From contig MKSR01000040.1 of assembly GCA_001898145.1 (NCBI GenBank), forward strand, positions 974,680-1,038,679: a stretch of 64,000 nucleotides of DNA. The letters are read 5' to 3'. The notes below the pieces were generated by a model. It saw only the letters and a list, made by a program, of their open reading frames with translations, searched no databases and was not told the DNA's origin. The position numbers were made by a program, and so were the translations under genes. Origin of the DNA: Dyadobacter sp. 50-39 (GTDB lineage: Bacteria > Bacteroidota > Bacteroidia > Cytophagales > Spirosomataceae). Below, piece after piece: positions 26,202 through 35,934 of this stretch; the stretch's first letter is position 1; each line of letters begins with the position of its first letter.

Positions 26202-29200
26202 TTACGCATCTTTCTGGGAAACCCTTGCGGAGTATTCTGTGGGGGTTTCCCCGAATTCTTTTTTAAAACTTTTGCTGAAATAGGATTGGTCGTTAAAACC
26301 TACCGCATAACCGATCTGGGTGATCGTATCCGCTTTTTGGCGGATCATTTCCGCCGCCTTTTGCAGGCGCAGGTCGCGGATGAAATCATTCGGGGCGAGG
26401 CCGGTGAGTGCTTTCAGTTTCCGCAGCAGCTGGGTGCGGCTCAGGCTCATTTCCTCCGCCAGTTTTTCCACCGAAAAGAGCACGTCCTCCATGTTCGCCT
26501 CGACGATTTCCTTTGCTTTCATTAAAAACTTATCGTCCAGCGACATTTCCCCGGCCGACGTCACATGCACGCGGATACGCTCACGGTAGCGCCCGGCGAG
26601 TTTCTTCCTCAGCTCGATCAGGTTGGCTACCCGCACCCTGAGCTCTTCCACGGAAAATGGTTTGGTGAGATAATCGTCCGCACCCGTTTTCAACCCGTCG
26701 ATCCGGGATTCCCGACCGCTTTTGGCTGTGAGCAGGATCACCGGAATGTGGCTCGTCCGTTCGTCTGATTTAATGCGGGTGGTTAATTCCATACCATCCA
26801 TTCCGGGCATCATCAGGTCGCTGATGATCAGGCTCGGCAGTACTTTTCTTGCGCATGCCAGCGCTTCGGCACCGTCGGGCGCCTTGTAGATGATGTAGTC
26901 GTTTTCGAGCAGCGATGCCATGTATTCCCGCAGTTCGGGATTATCCTCGACGATCAGCACCGTTTCCCGGTTCACTGCGCCGGGGCTTCCCGGCTCATGC
27001 GCGTCCTGCTGGTTTCCAACCACCTGGTCCGGCGAGGGCATTATAGGCTGCACGGAGGGCAACATGTACCCGCCAGCTCCGGGCGCGACTACCTGATCGG
27101 CATCAAAGGCCACCCTGCTCACAGGTATCCGCACAGAGAATACCGAACCTTTGCCTACTTCGCTTTGGAGCGAAATAACGCCTTTGTGCAGCTTCACCAG
27201 CTCTTTCGCGAACGCTAACCCAAGGCCGGTGCCGCCATCCTGGTTCTCCACCGTCTGCCGGGCCTGGTAAAACGACTCGAATACCCGCTTCTGCTCGTCG
27301 GGCGCTATGCCGCGCCCGGTATCCGAAACCGTGATATGAAGCATTGCACCGCCAGCCTTCGCTTCCATTTCCGTGGCGAAGCTCACCGTGCCGCCTGCCG
27401 GGGTAAATTTGAATGCATTGGAAAGCAGGTTCACGATCACCTTTTCCAGCTTGTCCGGATCGAACCAGAAAAGTCCCTCGGGCACTGCGACCGTTTTCCC
27501 AAAGGTAATTGCCTGGTGCTGTGCAAGCGAATCGAAAGACGAGGAAAGGACGCGCAGGAACTGGTGCAGGTCTACCGCCTGTACCTGCAAATCCATTTTA
27601 CCGGCTTCCAGTTTCGAGAGGTTCAGCAGCTGGTTCACCAGTTCGAGGAGTCTGTTGGCATATCGCTTCATTACCAGCAGCTTGCCCTGCTCCTCCGGCG
27701 GCCTTTTGCCCAGTTCTTCTTCCAGGGGCGCCAGGATGAGCGTCAGCGGCGTGCGGAATTCGTGGGAGATGTTGGCAAAAAACCGGGATTTAACCCGGTC
27801 CATCTCTTTCAGTTCTTCCGTTTGCAGCATAATTTTTTCCGTCCGTTCACGCACGGTGTTTTCCAATGCGAGCTTTTCCATTTGCAGCTTTCGCTCCCGC
27901 ATGCGCACCAGCACGACTGCCATCCCGCCCAGAAGCAGCGCATACAAGGTAAATGCCCACCAGGTCCGGTACCAGGGCGGAAGCACGGTAAACGTCAGCC
28001 GGTCTTCGCTTCCCGCCTCCCCATATACATTCCTGCCGCGCACGCGGAACACGTAATTTCCTTCCGGCAAGTTGGTAAAATCCACAAACGACTCGCCCGA
28101 CCAGCCCGACCATTGTTCGTGGAAGCCTTCGAGAAAGTACTGGAATTGGTTTTGGGTTGAAAGATCGTAGCTCGGTAAGGCAAACTGAAACCTCAGCCGA
28201 TGACCGTATTCGATTTCCGGAACAGACGGAGCGCCGCGGAAGCTAACCAGCGAATCCTGGCTGATCGAAACCTGCCGGATCAGCGTTTGGAATGGCTTAC
28301 TTGCACCGGCTTTAAAAGTCCTGTCGAACAGGGCAATCCATTTATTGGACCCGAAGAGCATAAAACCGTCCCCGTTATCATGTACTTTGGAAATGAGCGC
28401 GTCCGAGAGCCTGCCCGAAACCGGTAACCGCTGCAACCGGCCATTGCCATACTCAAAAACATGGCTCTGGTAATTGTGGTACAGGGTAAACCACATGGTC
28501 CCATCCCGGCCCGCCACGATTTCATTGATCCACCCGCCTTTGAATGGCGCTACACCGGTCGTGAGCAGCGAGTCGACTTCAAAAACGCGCTTCGCCGGGT
28601 TGAAACGGTGCATGGCTTCGTCGGTGGAGGCATAGACGGCGTTCCCTACCCTTTCGAGCCAGCGGATCTTATTCGACGAAAGCCCGTTTTCAGGGCCGTG
28701 GTGAAGCAGTTTGAAGTTATCGCGCAGCGTATGCGGCCCGGGGGTTTCCCAGGCCATTTCGTAGATGCCGTTGCGGCGGCTGTTAAGGAAAATCGTCCCG
28801 TCGGGTGCACGCGCGAAGCTTTCCGAATAAAACTCCATATTGTCGCGCCTGCCGCCCTGCACCCATTTGCCGCCGGTGAAAAGCAGCTCGGTGAGCCCAT
28901 TCCCTTCCAGTCCTACGAGCAAATGCCCCGGCATTTGCGCCGGCCGCGTTTCTTCCACCCGCACGACATTCTCCCTGGCGATCTGCGATTTGTTTCCGTT
29001 TTGATCCAGCTTAAAAACGCCGTCATAGTTGGACACGAGCAGCTCGTTACCATACACCTGGCAATGCATCGTCAGGTTGTCGATCCCTTCGATTTTCCTG
29101 AAATAGGGCTTTGGTAGCCCTTGCGAAATCGTGCTGTTCAGCTCAAAAAGCCCTTTGCTGTTGGTCGTAAACAGCTTGTCGTGAAAGACCTCGATATCCA

Positions 29201-30230
29201 TCGGGTTTTCATCCAGGCCGTGGTTCTCATTCAGGATGCGGAGCGGGGAATTGGTTTCAAGCCGGGTGATACCATTGTCGGTGGCGAGCCACAGGTCCTT
29301 TTCCGCATCCTCAAAAACCGAATACACCGCGTCACTCGACAATCCTTCCTTGCGGCAGAAATTGTTGCGGATCGTCCCGTCACGCTGCATCAGGTAAAGC
29401 CCGGAGCCGGTAGTAGCCAGGGCATAATCCCCGTTGCTCAGCTGCACGCCGTGGTAAACGGCATCGCGGATGCGCACCCGCTGCCCATTCCTCACGAACG
29501 GTTCCAGCCTGGCACCGTCGTAGATGAAAAACTCCTTGCTGAACCCTACCGCCAGCAGCTTGTTTCCCTCATAGGGCAGCAGCCCCGAAAGCCCCATTCC
29601 CTTGAATGCCTTACCTCCCCGGACGAGCTTCACCCCATCTCTCTCCTTTTTCAGCAGACCCTGCCCGCTGGCACTGATGTACAATTCGTCGTGCACGAAC
29701 CAGGCGAAACCAAGCGCTCCGATATCGCTTTTCCACACCTTGAACTTCCCACCCACCCATTCGAGAATATGAAAATCGCAAACGAAATAGACCGAGCCCT
29801 TGCCGGCAAATGTGAACCAGACATTTCCGAAGTTCCAGTCGCTCCGGCCGAGCTTGTTTTTCAAGGAATGGAAAAACATCCTGTTTTTGCCATTCGCTGC
29901 CAGGTAACCCACCTCCCCCGATCCGCCCACATAAATGCGGCCCTTCGGATCTTTGGCCAGCGAGCGCACGGGATTACCTTCGGTAGTAGGGATGAGCTGC
30001 CACGACACGCCGTCGAATTCGAGCACGCCGGAATTGTTCGCTGCATACATGAGCCCGTTATCGCCCTGGACCAATGCCCAGTTCTGGAAAGCCGCCTTGT
30101 AGTCGTTGGTGGAGTAGTTGGTGATAAACGGAAGACTCTGCTGCCAGATCCGGGCCAGCGGCGATCCGGGCTGCTGCGCCGCCGCATTCAGGCTGATCGC
30201 GAGCGCGAAAAGCAGGAGTAATCTCTTCAT
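26202..30230 (-). CDS. Hybrid two-component system regulator (HTCS): sensor kinase, receiver and AraC output in one chain
   Basis: The protein is 1342 aa. A signal peptide (LLLLFALAISLNAAAQ) is followed by a periplasmic sensor of reg_prop beta-propeller blades to about residue 690, a Y_Y_Y domain (LPEGNYVFRVRGRN), and one membrane span at about 753-777. The kinase has the phospho-acceptor in ISHEFRTP (His about 822) and ATP-binding motifs NAFKFTP, DTGRGI and GTGLGLAF. The receiver domain has VLIVEDN and the acceptor Asp in SDLMMPGMDG (about 1138). The last ~95 residues are an AraC-type helix-turn-helix ending FGETPTEYS. HTCS proteins sense glycan fragments and activate utilisation loci. No glycan locus adjoins it; the divergent neighbour is the CHAT operon. 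Confidence 0.96.
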   Translation of the reverse strand: MKRLLLLFALAISLNAAAQQPGSPLARIWQQSLPFITNYSTNDYKAAFQNWALVQGDNGLMYAANNSGVLEFDGVSWQLIPTTEGNPVRSLAKDPKGRIYVGGSGEVGYLAANGKNRMFFHSLKNKLGRSDWNFGNVWFTFAGKGSVYFVCDFHILEWVGGKFKVWKSDIGALGFAWFVHDELYISASGQGLLKKERDGVKLVRGGKAFKGMGLSGLLPYEGNKLLAVGFSKEFFIYDGARLEPFVRNGQRVRIRDAVYHGVQLSNGDYALATTGSGLYLMQRDGTIRNNFCRKEGLSSDAVYSVFEDAEKDLWLATDNGITRLETNSPLRILNENHGLDENPMDIEVFHDKLFTTNSKGLFELNSTISQGLPKPYFRKIEGIDNLTMHCQVYGNELLVSNYDGVFKLDQNGNKSQIARENVVRVEETRPAQMPGHLLVGLEGNGLTELLFTGGKWVQGGRRDNMEFYSESFARAPDGTIFLNSRRNGIYEMAWETPGPHTLRDNFKLLHHGPENGLSSNKIRWLERVGNAVYASTDEAMHRFNPAKRVFEVDSLLTTGVAPFKGGWINEIVAGRDGTMWFTLYHNYQSHVFEYGNGRLQRLPVSGRLSDALISKVHDNGDGFMLFGSNKWIALFDRTFKAGASKPFQTLIRQVSISQDSLVSFRGAPSVPEIEYGHRLRFQFALPSYDLSTQNQFQYFLEGFHEQWSGWSGESFVDFTNLPEGNYVFRVRGRNVYGEAGSEDRLTFTVLPPWYRTWWAFTLYALLLGGMAVVLVRMRERKLQMEKLALENTVRERTEKIMLQTEELKEMDRVKSRFFANISHEFRTPLTLILAPLEEELGKRPPEEQGKLLVMKRYANRLLELVNQLLNLSKLEAGKMDLQVQAVDLHQFLRVLSSSFDSLAQHQAITFGKTVAVPEGLFWFDPDKLEKVIVNLLSNAFKFTPAGGTVSFATEMEAKAGGAMLHITVSDTGRGIAPDEQKRVFESFYQARQTVENQDGGTGLGLAFAKELVKLHKGVISLQSEVGKGSVFSVRIPVSRVAFDADQVVAPGAGGYMLPSVQPIMPSPDQVVGNQQDAHEPGSPGAVNRETVLIVEDNPELREYMASLLENDYIIYKAPDGAEALACARKVLPSLIISDLMMPGMDGMELTTRIKSDERTSHIPVILLTAKSGRESRIDGLKTGADDYLTKPFSVEELRVRVANLIELRKKLAGRYRERIRVHVTSAGEMSLDDKFLMKAKEIVEANMEDVLFSVEKLAEEMSLSRTQLLRKLKALTGLAPNDFIRDLRLQKAAEMIRQKADTITQIGYAVGFNDQSYFSKSFKKEFGETPTEYSARVSQKDA

Positions 30231-30497
30231 GAGGTTTAAGTAGTGAAAATAAAACTACTGCATTTCAGGGCTGTGTGCAATCAATGGGCCGCCGATCCGT
30301 CGGAGAACTTACTTAACGGGTCCGGGATGAAACACCACCCGGTTACATAGCGCCTGGCCCGACCGTTAAATAAACAAACTGCCCCGGTCATCGATTTTTA
30401 TTTAAATTAATACTACCAACCGGCCCGGTATCTCCGCTGGACCAACCTCCCCGACACACATCGAAGTAACCACCACAGGCACCCCAGTTTCCATTCT
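30231..30497. promoter_or_regulatory. Divergent 267-bp intergenic region between the HTCS and CHAT operons
   Basis: By position this must hold the promoters of both divergent units. I found AT-rich tracts near 30390-30415 but no clean TAnnTTTG element on either strand, and no coding frame. Confidence 0.4.
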
Positions 30498-32342
30498 ATG
30501 AAACCTACCGTACTGATTTTTTATGCCAACAACCCGGGCCAGGCATTCCTGAGTGAGCTGGACAAAGAATGCAAGGGAATCCAGCAACTGCTCAATGCCG
30601 TGGAAAGGCGGGAATATGAAGTTTCGCTGATTCCTCAAACGAGCATTAGCGACATCATCGATACACTCAATATCCCCGGGCGCTCCGTCGAGATCATCCA
30701 CTTTTCGGGACACGCCAGCGATTCCATGCTGATGTTCGGCGACACGCATGCCGACGCCGCTTCATTTGCCGGTAAGCTCCAATCGATGAAGTCATTAAAG
30801 CTGGTATTCATCAACGGCTGCTCCTCGAAGGGGCAGGTTCAGTTCTTCCACGAGGCCGGCATTCCCTATGTGATCGCCACTTCGCGCCCTGTGGAGGATA
30901 CCAGGGCTTCCTGGCTCGCAAACCAGTTTTACAACTACCTGTCGCTCGGACGGACCATCAACGCCGCGTTCGATGAGATCCAAAAGGATACCCGGCTGCT
31001 GAAAACGGACATTAACCTGGTGATGAACCGGGGTCTGCTGCTTGCGGCTCCCGGCCAGGAGCGCGACGAACTCGAATGGGGCCTGTATACCCTGCCCGAC
31101 CCGGCCGAATACAGGCTCCCGATCACCCGGCTGGTGACGGACCAGTCGCTCCAGAACGGCGTGAAGCATACCCGGATGCTTTCCCGGATGCTGGTCGCGC
31201 TGAAAAACCAGACCAGCCCCATCAGCAGCAAATACAAAAACACGATTGCGACAATCGAGCTGCAGGGCGAGCCTGCCGACCGGATAATGGTGCGAAGCCT
31301 GCTCGAAATACTACCCTACCCGCTGGGGATTAGACTGCAGCAGATCAACGGGATACCCGCCGACGACGGTAATACCGACGAATACCACCGGCAGCTTCTG
31401 TACGACTACGCCCTCTTTTTCGAAACCCAGCTGCACCTGAGCGCGATTTTGCTCCTCAGCCAGATCTGGCAGAACAAAGCGGCCGTCGATTTGTCATTAC
31501 AGGAAAAATTCGGCCCGATACGGGCGTTTCTGACCAGCAACAGGCTGAACCATTCGCTGTCGGACTATGCCGTGGTGATCCGGAACGGGATCGAGATCCT
31601 GAACGGCGCCGGTATCGTCAACATCATTCCCAAGATCGAAAACGTGCGGGATTACCTGAGCAGCGGCGCATTCGAGGCCGCATGCGCATTTTTTGACGTC
31701 AACAAAAACTACTTCTGGAGCCACGTCAGGCTGAGCCAGGACGAGGCCGTGGAACGGTGCTATGCATCGCAGGAGCACATTATGGGCGACCTTCCCTACT
31801 TTTCCTTCGTCGTTGAAAACATCCTGACTTCGGTGCGGGATGTGGATACGGTGAATTTCAGGCACGTGGATAAGTATTTCGCGAGCAGCGTATCGCAGCT
31901 GGTGGCGGTGTCCGAAGAAGCCGGAAGCAGCTTTATGCTCAATCCCAATCCGATGGAAAACAAGTCGGTGCTCTGCTATTCCAAATATGACTACGACCCG
32001 TGCACCCCTTCCATCAACCTGTTCCCCTTCCTGCTAGATCGTAATGTCTTTATCAGGCAGATCGCGACGGAAATCGACCTTTACCTTTTCCTGGGCTTTT
32101 TCAGCGACGAAATGGTTACCAACCTATCCATCCGCAAGGTCCAGAACCCGTGCTACTATTTTATGTCGTTGAAAAACCCGCAAAAGATCTGGCGGTTCAA
32201 TGACCAGGACCCATCCGGCTCGGACCTGGCCCACATCGACGACGTAGTGGCTGAGACTTACAGACAGAACCACCTGCTCACCAATGCCGGGGAACTGAAC
32301 ACCTATCTGAACCAGTTCAAGACCTTTTTTATCGCTTCCTGA
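30498..32342 (+). CDS. CHAT-domain (caspase-like) protease
   Basis: The 614-aa protein starts with a CHAT caspase-like domain in roughly residues 1-190. The predicted catalytic pair is visible: His72 in IIHFSGHA and Cys108 in LVFINGCSSKG, with the family's VIATSRPVEDTRASWLANQFYNYLSLG helix following. No signal peptide or membrane segment is seen, so it is cytoplasmic. The remaining ~420 residues are helix-rich and match no family I recognise; they may recognise substrate or partner. The next gene, an nSTAND ATPase, starts two bases after the stop, and a secreted LRR protein overlaps that one. I infer a protease activated by the ATPase. The target is unknown. Confidence 0.87.
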   Translation: MKPTVLIFYANNPGQAFLSELDKECKGIQQLLNAVERREYEVSLIPQTSISDIIDTLNIPGRSVEIIHFSGHASDSMLMFGDTHADAASFAGKLQSMKSLKLVFINGCSSKGQVQFFHEAGIPYVIATSRPVEDTRASWLANQFYNYLSLGRTINAAFDEIQKDTRLLKTDINLVMNRGLLLAAPGQERDELEWGLYTLPDPAEYRLPITRLVTDQSLQNGVKHTRMLSRMLVALKNQTSPISSKYKNTIATIELQGEPADRIMVRSLLEILPYPLGIRLQQINGIPADDGNTDEYHRQLLYDYALFFETQLHLSAILLLSQIWQNKAAVDLSLQEKFGPIRAFLTSNRLNHSLSDYAVVIRNGIEILNGAGIVNIIPKIENVRDYLSSGAFEAACAFFDVNKNYFWSHVRLSQDEAVERCYASQEHIMGDLPYFSFVVENILTSVRDVDTVNFRHVDKYFASSVSQLVAVSEEAGSSFMLNPNPMENKSVLCYSKYDYDPCTPSINLFPFLLDRNVFIRQIATEIDLYLFLGFFSDEMVTNLSIRKVQNPCYYFMSLKNPQKIWRFNDQDPSGSDLAHIDDVVAETYRQNHLLTNAGELNTYLNQFKTFFIAS

Positions 32343-32344
32343 CC

Positions 32345-34249
32345 ATGGCAGATAGCCCGTTCAAACTTTTTGAGCCATACAGCTCTTCGGACAAGGATAT
32401 CTTCTTTGGGAGAGACCCTGAAATTTTTGCATTGTACAATTTACTTCAGCAGACCCGCCTGGTGCTGCTCTATGGGGCCTCCGGAACAGGCAAAACGAGC
32501 ATTATCAATGCCGGTCTGCCGAAAGTGTTCAAGCTCACCGACTGGTCGCGGGTATCCGTGCGCAGGAGGGACAATATCAATCAGTCTTTCCGGCAGGAAT
32601 TGAAGCGCCTGCTCGGGGAAAGCGAAATTTCCAGTCTGGCCGCCGCTATTACCGATGTGTATGAAAACCGCTGGATTCCCGTCTACATTGTTTTCGACCA
32701 GTTTGAAGAAATTTTCACGCTGGGCGACCACGCGGAAAGAGTGGAGTTTTTCAAAGACATGCAGCAGCTGCTGGCATTGCCCATTCCCTGCAAATTGATC
32801 CTGTCGATCCGGGAGGAATATATCGGGCACCTGTACGAATATGAGCAGTTTGTGCCGCTTTTGTTCGACAAGCGCTTCCGGGTGGAGCCTATGAAAGACG
32901 AGACTACCCGCTCGGTCATTATGGACATGAGCAGCTCTGCCGGGGTACGGCTGGAAGACGGTGCAGAAACCGCCCGGAAGATATTGCTGCAAGTGAAGGA
33001 AGGCACGCAGGCCGCGCATCTTCCCTATCTTCAGATTTACCTGCATTACCTGTATGCGCAGGAATGCAAGACGCAGGCGGCAACTGAGATCACCTTCACC
33101 GAAGCGGGGATTAACGCGGTGGGCAGGCTGGGCAATGTATTGAAAACCTTCATTGAATCCATGCTGGAAAAGGCGCGAATGGAGTTTGTGGCAATGGATC
33201 TTCCCGACGATTTCGCGTCGCGGCTGCTGGACGAGTTTGCTACCGACGAAGGCACCAAGCAATCGCGGAAGGTGGATGAGCTCATGGTAAGTCTGGAAAC
33301 CGGTGAGCAGGACATTAAAAAGGCGCTTACCTATTTCTCCAATCTCAGCTTGCTTCGTGCCGACGAGGACGACGTGAGCCGTTATGAACCGGTCCACGAC
33401 GTGGTGGCCAAGCAGATCAGTGAACTGAGGTCGCTGGAAAGCCGGGAATTCAAGGCATTTATCCGGTCGTTGCAGAGCGATTACGACCGCTGGGTTTCAG
33501 AAAACAAACCCGAAACCCGGCTGCTGACTGAAACGGACATTGCCAAAGCGAACGTCTACTGCGCGAAACTCGAAAAAGTCCCCCAATACGAAAGTAATTG
33601 GAAGGATTACCAGGAGCTGAGCACGAAGTACCACCAGGAAAAGCTCAGCAATGCCCAGCGCGAGGCCCTCGACAAAGAAGAAAAGAACCGCGAGCTGACG
33701 GAAGCACTGGCCACCGCCGAACGGGCGAGAAGAAGAGCGTACCTGGTCACCGCCATCACCTTGATTTCGTGCCTCGTGGCGTGGCTGTCCTACAAGAATG
33801 CCGAATCGCAGCGGGCCATCGCTGAAACCGAAAAGCGAAGGTCGGAAAAGTTGACCACGATCGCCGAAGAGAAGAGGAAAGAGGCCACCGAGCAGGCTGA
33901 GCGCGCCAGAGTGTCGGAAGAACAGGCCCAGTATGCGCTGGAAGAAAAACTATCCGCATTGGCTGCGCTGGAGGAGAGCAACCGGGCGACCAAAATCCAG
34001 CGAAACAGGGCGACGGCCGCATTGAGCAAAAGCGAAGCCGACCTGACCAGAAGAAAGGCCGCGGAAAACCAGCGGGATAGCATCGAAGTAAAAAAATACA
34101 TTTCCGCGGCGAACCGGATGCATAACATTCAGAAATACGACCTGGAAATGGCGATCCTGAAAAAAGGCCTCGGGAAATTCCGGAACAGTACCGAATTGCT
34201 CGACAGCCTGAAATCGCTCGAGAAACAAATTCAACTCCTTCAACCATGA
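32345..34249 (+). CDS. nSTAND1-type P-loop NTPase with a single membrane span and coiled-coil tail
   Basis: The 634-aa protein begins with an nSTAND1-type module (FKLFEPYSSSDKDIFFGRD). Walker A is GASGTGKT at residues 44-51 and Walker B is IVFDQFEE at about 115-122. A sensor-like LILSIREEYIG follows, as does the usual helical/winged-helix region to about residue 380. No signal peptide precedes it, so the ATPase is cytoplasmic. One hydrophobic span lies at about 465-487 (YLVTAITLISCLVAWL), followed by a charged, Glu/Ala/Arg-rich coiled coil to the end. That tail should face the periplasm. STAND ATPases act as ligand-triggered switches in conflict systems; here the likely effector is the CHAT protease upstream. 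It overlaps the next gene by four bases (ATGA). Confidence 0.88.
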   Translation: MADSPFKLFEPYSSSDKDIFFGRDPEIFALYNLLQQTRLVLLYGASGTGKTSIINAGLPKVFKLTDWSRVSVRRRDNINQSFRQELKRLLGESEISSLAAAITDVYENRWIPVYIVFDQFEEIFTLGDHAERVEFFKDMQQLLALPIPCKLILSIREEYIGHLYEYEQFVPLLFDKRFRVEPMKDETTRSVIMDMSSSAGVRLEDGAETARKILLQVKEGTQAAHLPYLQIYLHYLYAQECKTQAATEITFTEAGINAVGRLGNVLKTFIESMLEKARMEFVAMDLPDDFASRLLDEFATDEGTKQSRKVDELMVSLETGEQDIKKALTYFSNLSLLRADEDDVSRYEPVHDVVAKQISELRSLESREFKAFIRSLQSDYDRWVSENKPETRLLTETDIAKANVYCAKLEKVPQYESNWKDYQELSTKYHQEKLSNAQREALDKEEKNRELTEALATAERARRRAYLVTAITLISCLVAWLSYKNAESQRAIAETEKRRSEKLTTIAEEKRKEATEQAERARVSEEQAQYALEEKLSALAALEESNRATKIQRNRATAALSKSEADLTRRKAAENQRDSIEVKKYISAANRMHNIQKYDLEMAILKKGLGKFRNSTELLDSLKSLEKQIQLLQP

Positions 34250-35922
34250 AAAGAATCTGCCTGTTATGGATTTTGCTCGTGGGAACTTATGCCTACGGCC
34301 AGACCAAATCGAAAAAAATAGCCGAGCCCGAACCGGACCATTCCTGCGAGGATCTGCTGATGTCCGCCAAAAACTCGCTTGAAAAAAATGAGCTTACCCA
34401 GGCACGGGATTATTGCGAGGCAGGCCTGCTGGTTTGTGAAGACCTATCAGGGAGTTTTCAGTCGGTACTCAAAAATGTGAATGCAAAAATAGATTCGCAA
34501 AAGATAGAGATCGTCAAAGCCTACGAGTCGGCGCGCGTGCTGGCGGAGAAAAATCAAAACCTGATCAAAGCCTTCTATTTTTACAATGGAAAATTTGCAT
34601 TGGCATTCAATAGCGGCCGGTATGGGTTTGTCAATAACAATGGTGATGTGCTCATCGATTATCAATATGCCAATGCGATTCCATTCGGCCAGAAGTACGG
34701 GTTTGCTATTGTTAAAAAACAGGAGCATGGTCCTGAATTTCTGCTGGATACGACCAAAACGGAATACAAGCTCGCCAGAAATGTAACCGCGCTGACCGAT
34801 ACTTCGATCACCGCATGCATTACTTCCATCCGGACCAAAAAGGAAAGGTTCGCAATTTTTAATGCGAAGCAGCTGAGGATACTTTTTATTGAAGATTCGC
34901 GGGGCGTAAACCAAACGCTGCTGCGGCGGCTCGTGCTCGGATTGAAATACCTGCCTTCCCTTACCACTTTGGGACTTGCCAATACGGGTATCACCGCGAT
35001 ACCGAGAGGCATATTTCTCATACCGCATTTGAATACATTGGACCTTTCCAACAATAAACTGGGATTATCGGCTGAATTATTCCCAAGCGACTCGCTTGAA
35101 CAAAGCAATCTCGTCAAATTAGACCTGTCCAATAATCAACTCGACAGCATCCCCAGAAGAATTGCCGGGTTGAAAAAGCTGCAATACCTAAACCTGCTTG
35201 GAAACAATATCAGCAGGGCGCATTTGGAGGAGATTAAACAATGGCTGCCAAATCGCACCATCCTCTATAAAGATTACTACGAGGATCCTCAAAAGCTTCT
35301 TGCCGAAATAAAGGCCACACCACAGGGCAATATTGACAAGAAAATAAATCTTTACCAGGACCTTACCTCGTTGCTGGAAGGCTATCGCCGGGAGGTCCCC
35401 CTGGAAAATGGCATTAAGGTAATGCTGTTTCAGAGCAAAGCGGACCTGGCCTGGCAGCAGAGCTGGAAACTGGTGCGGATCCAAACCGTCAGTGCCAGTC
35501 CCGCCTACGACTCCATTGTGCATTACCAGGAACGTCTGCGGGATAAACTACTGGTATTGAACGACTCCCTGCCGAATGACCCGATCATCCGGTTTCGTCT
35601 CGCGCAATGCTATGGCAATCTCGGGTTCTATCAAATGTTCCTGGGGCAATATGCGCAGGCCGAAAAAGCCTGCCGGCTGGGCCTGGAAACGAGTCCTTCG
35701 CAAAATTTCATCAAATTGAACCTGGCGCATGCATTGCTTTGGCAGGATAAGTACGACGAGGCATGGAGGACCTACCACGACTACCTCATCAACGAGGCCG
35801 CCCGCAAGACTGCCCTGCAGGATTTCGACGACCTCCAAAAAGCGGGGGTACCCACCCACCCCGACGTGCCCAAAATAAAGGATATGATCAACAGGCTGGC
35901 TTTTGCAGCCAAAGGGAAGTGA
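34246..35922 (+). CDS. Secreted WG-repeat / leucine-rich-repeat / TPR protein
   Basis: The 558-aa protein has a signal peptide (MKRICLLWILLVGTYAYGQ), so it is periplasmic or surface-exposed. In order it shows a helical N-terminal region (residues 40-100), a WG-like repeat (GRYGFVNNNGDVLIDYQYANAIPFG), and several leucine-rich repeats at about residues 225-335 (LGLANTGITAIP, LDLSNNKLGL, LDLSNNQLDSIP, LNLLGNNI). C-terminal TPR-like helices (RLAQCYGNLGFYQMFLGQY, LNLAHALLWQDKYDEAWRTY) follow. Its start overlaps the stop of the membrane nSTAND gene, so the two are translationally coupled. It could be the outside sensor, a partner of the ATPase tail, or a protease substrate. LRR/TPR proteins with this layout have no fixed function. 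Confidence 0.8.
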   Translation: MKRICLLWILLVGTYAYGQTKSKKIAEPEPDHSCEDLLMSAKNSLEKNELTQARDYCEAGLLVCEDLSGSFQSVLKNVNAKIDSQKIEIVKAYESARVLAEKNQNLIKAFYFYNGKFALAFNSGRYGFVNNNGDVLIDYQYANAIPFGQKYGFAIVKKQEHGPEFLLDTTKTEYKLARNVTALTDTSITACITSIRTKKERFAIFNAKQLRILFIEDSRGVNQTLLRRLVLGLKYLPSLTTLGLANTGITAIPRGIFLIPHLNTLDLSNNKLGLSAELFPSDSLEQSNLVKLDLSNNQLDSIPRRIAGLKKLQYLNLLGNNISRAHLEEIKQWLPNRTILYKDYYEDPQKLLAEIKATPQGNIDKKINLYQDLTSLLEGYRREVPLENGIKVMLFQSKADLAWQQSWKLVRIQTVSASPAYDSIVHYQERLRDKLLVLNDSLPNDPIIRFRLAQCYGNLGFYQMFLGQYAQAEKACRLGLETSPSQNFIKLNLAHALLWQDKYDEAWRTYHDYLINEAARKTALQDFDDLQKAGVPTHPDVPKIKDMINRLAFAAKGK

Positions 35923-35934
35923 GTACCACCGCGA

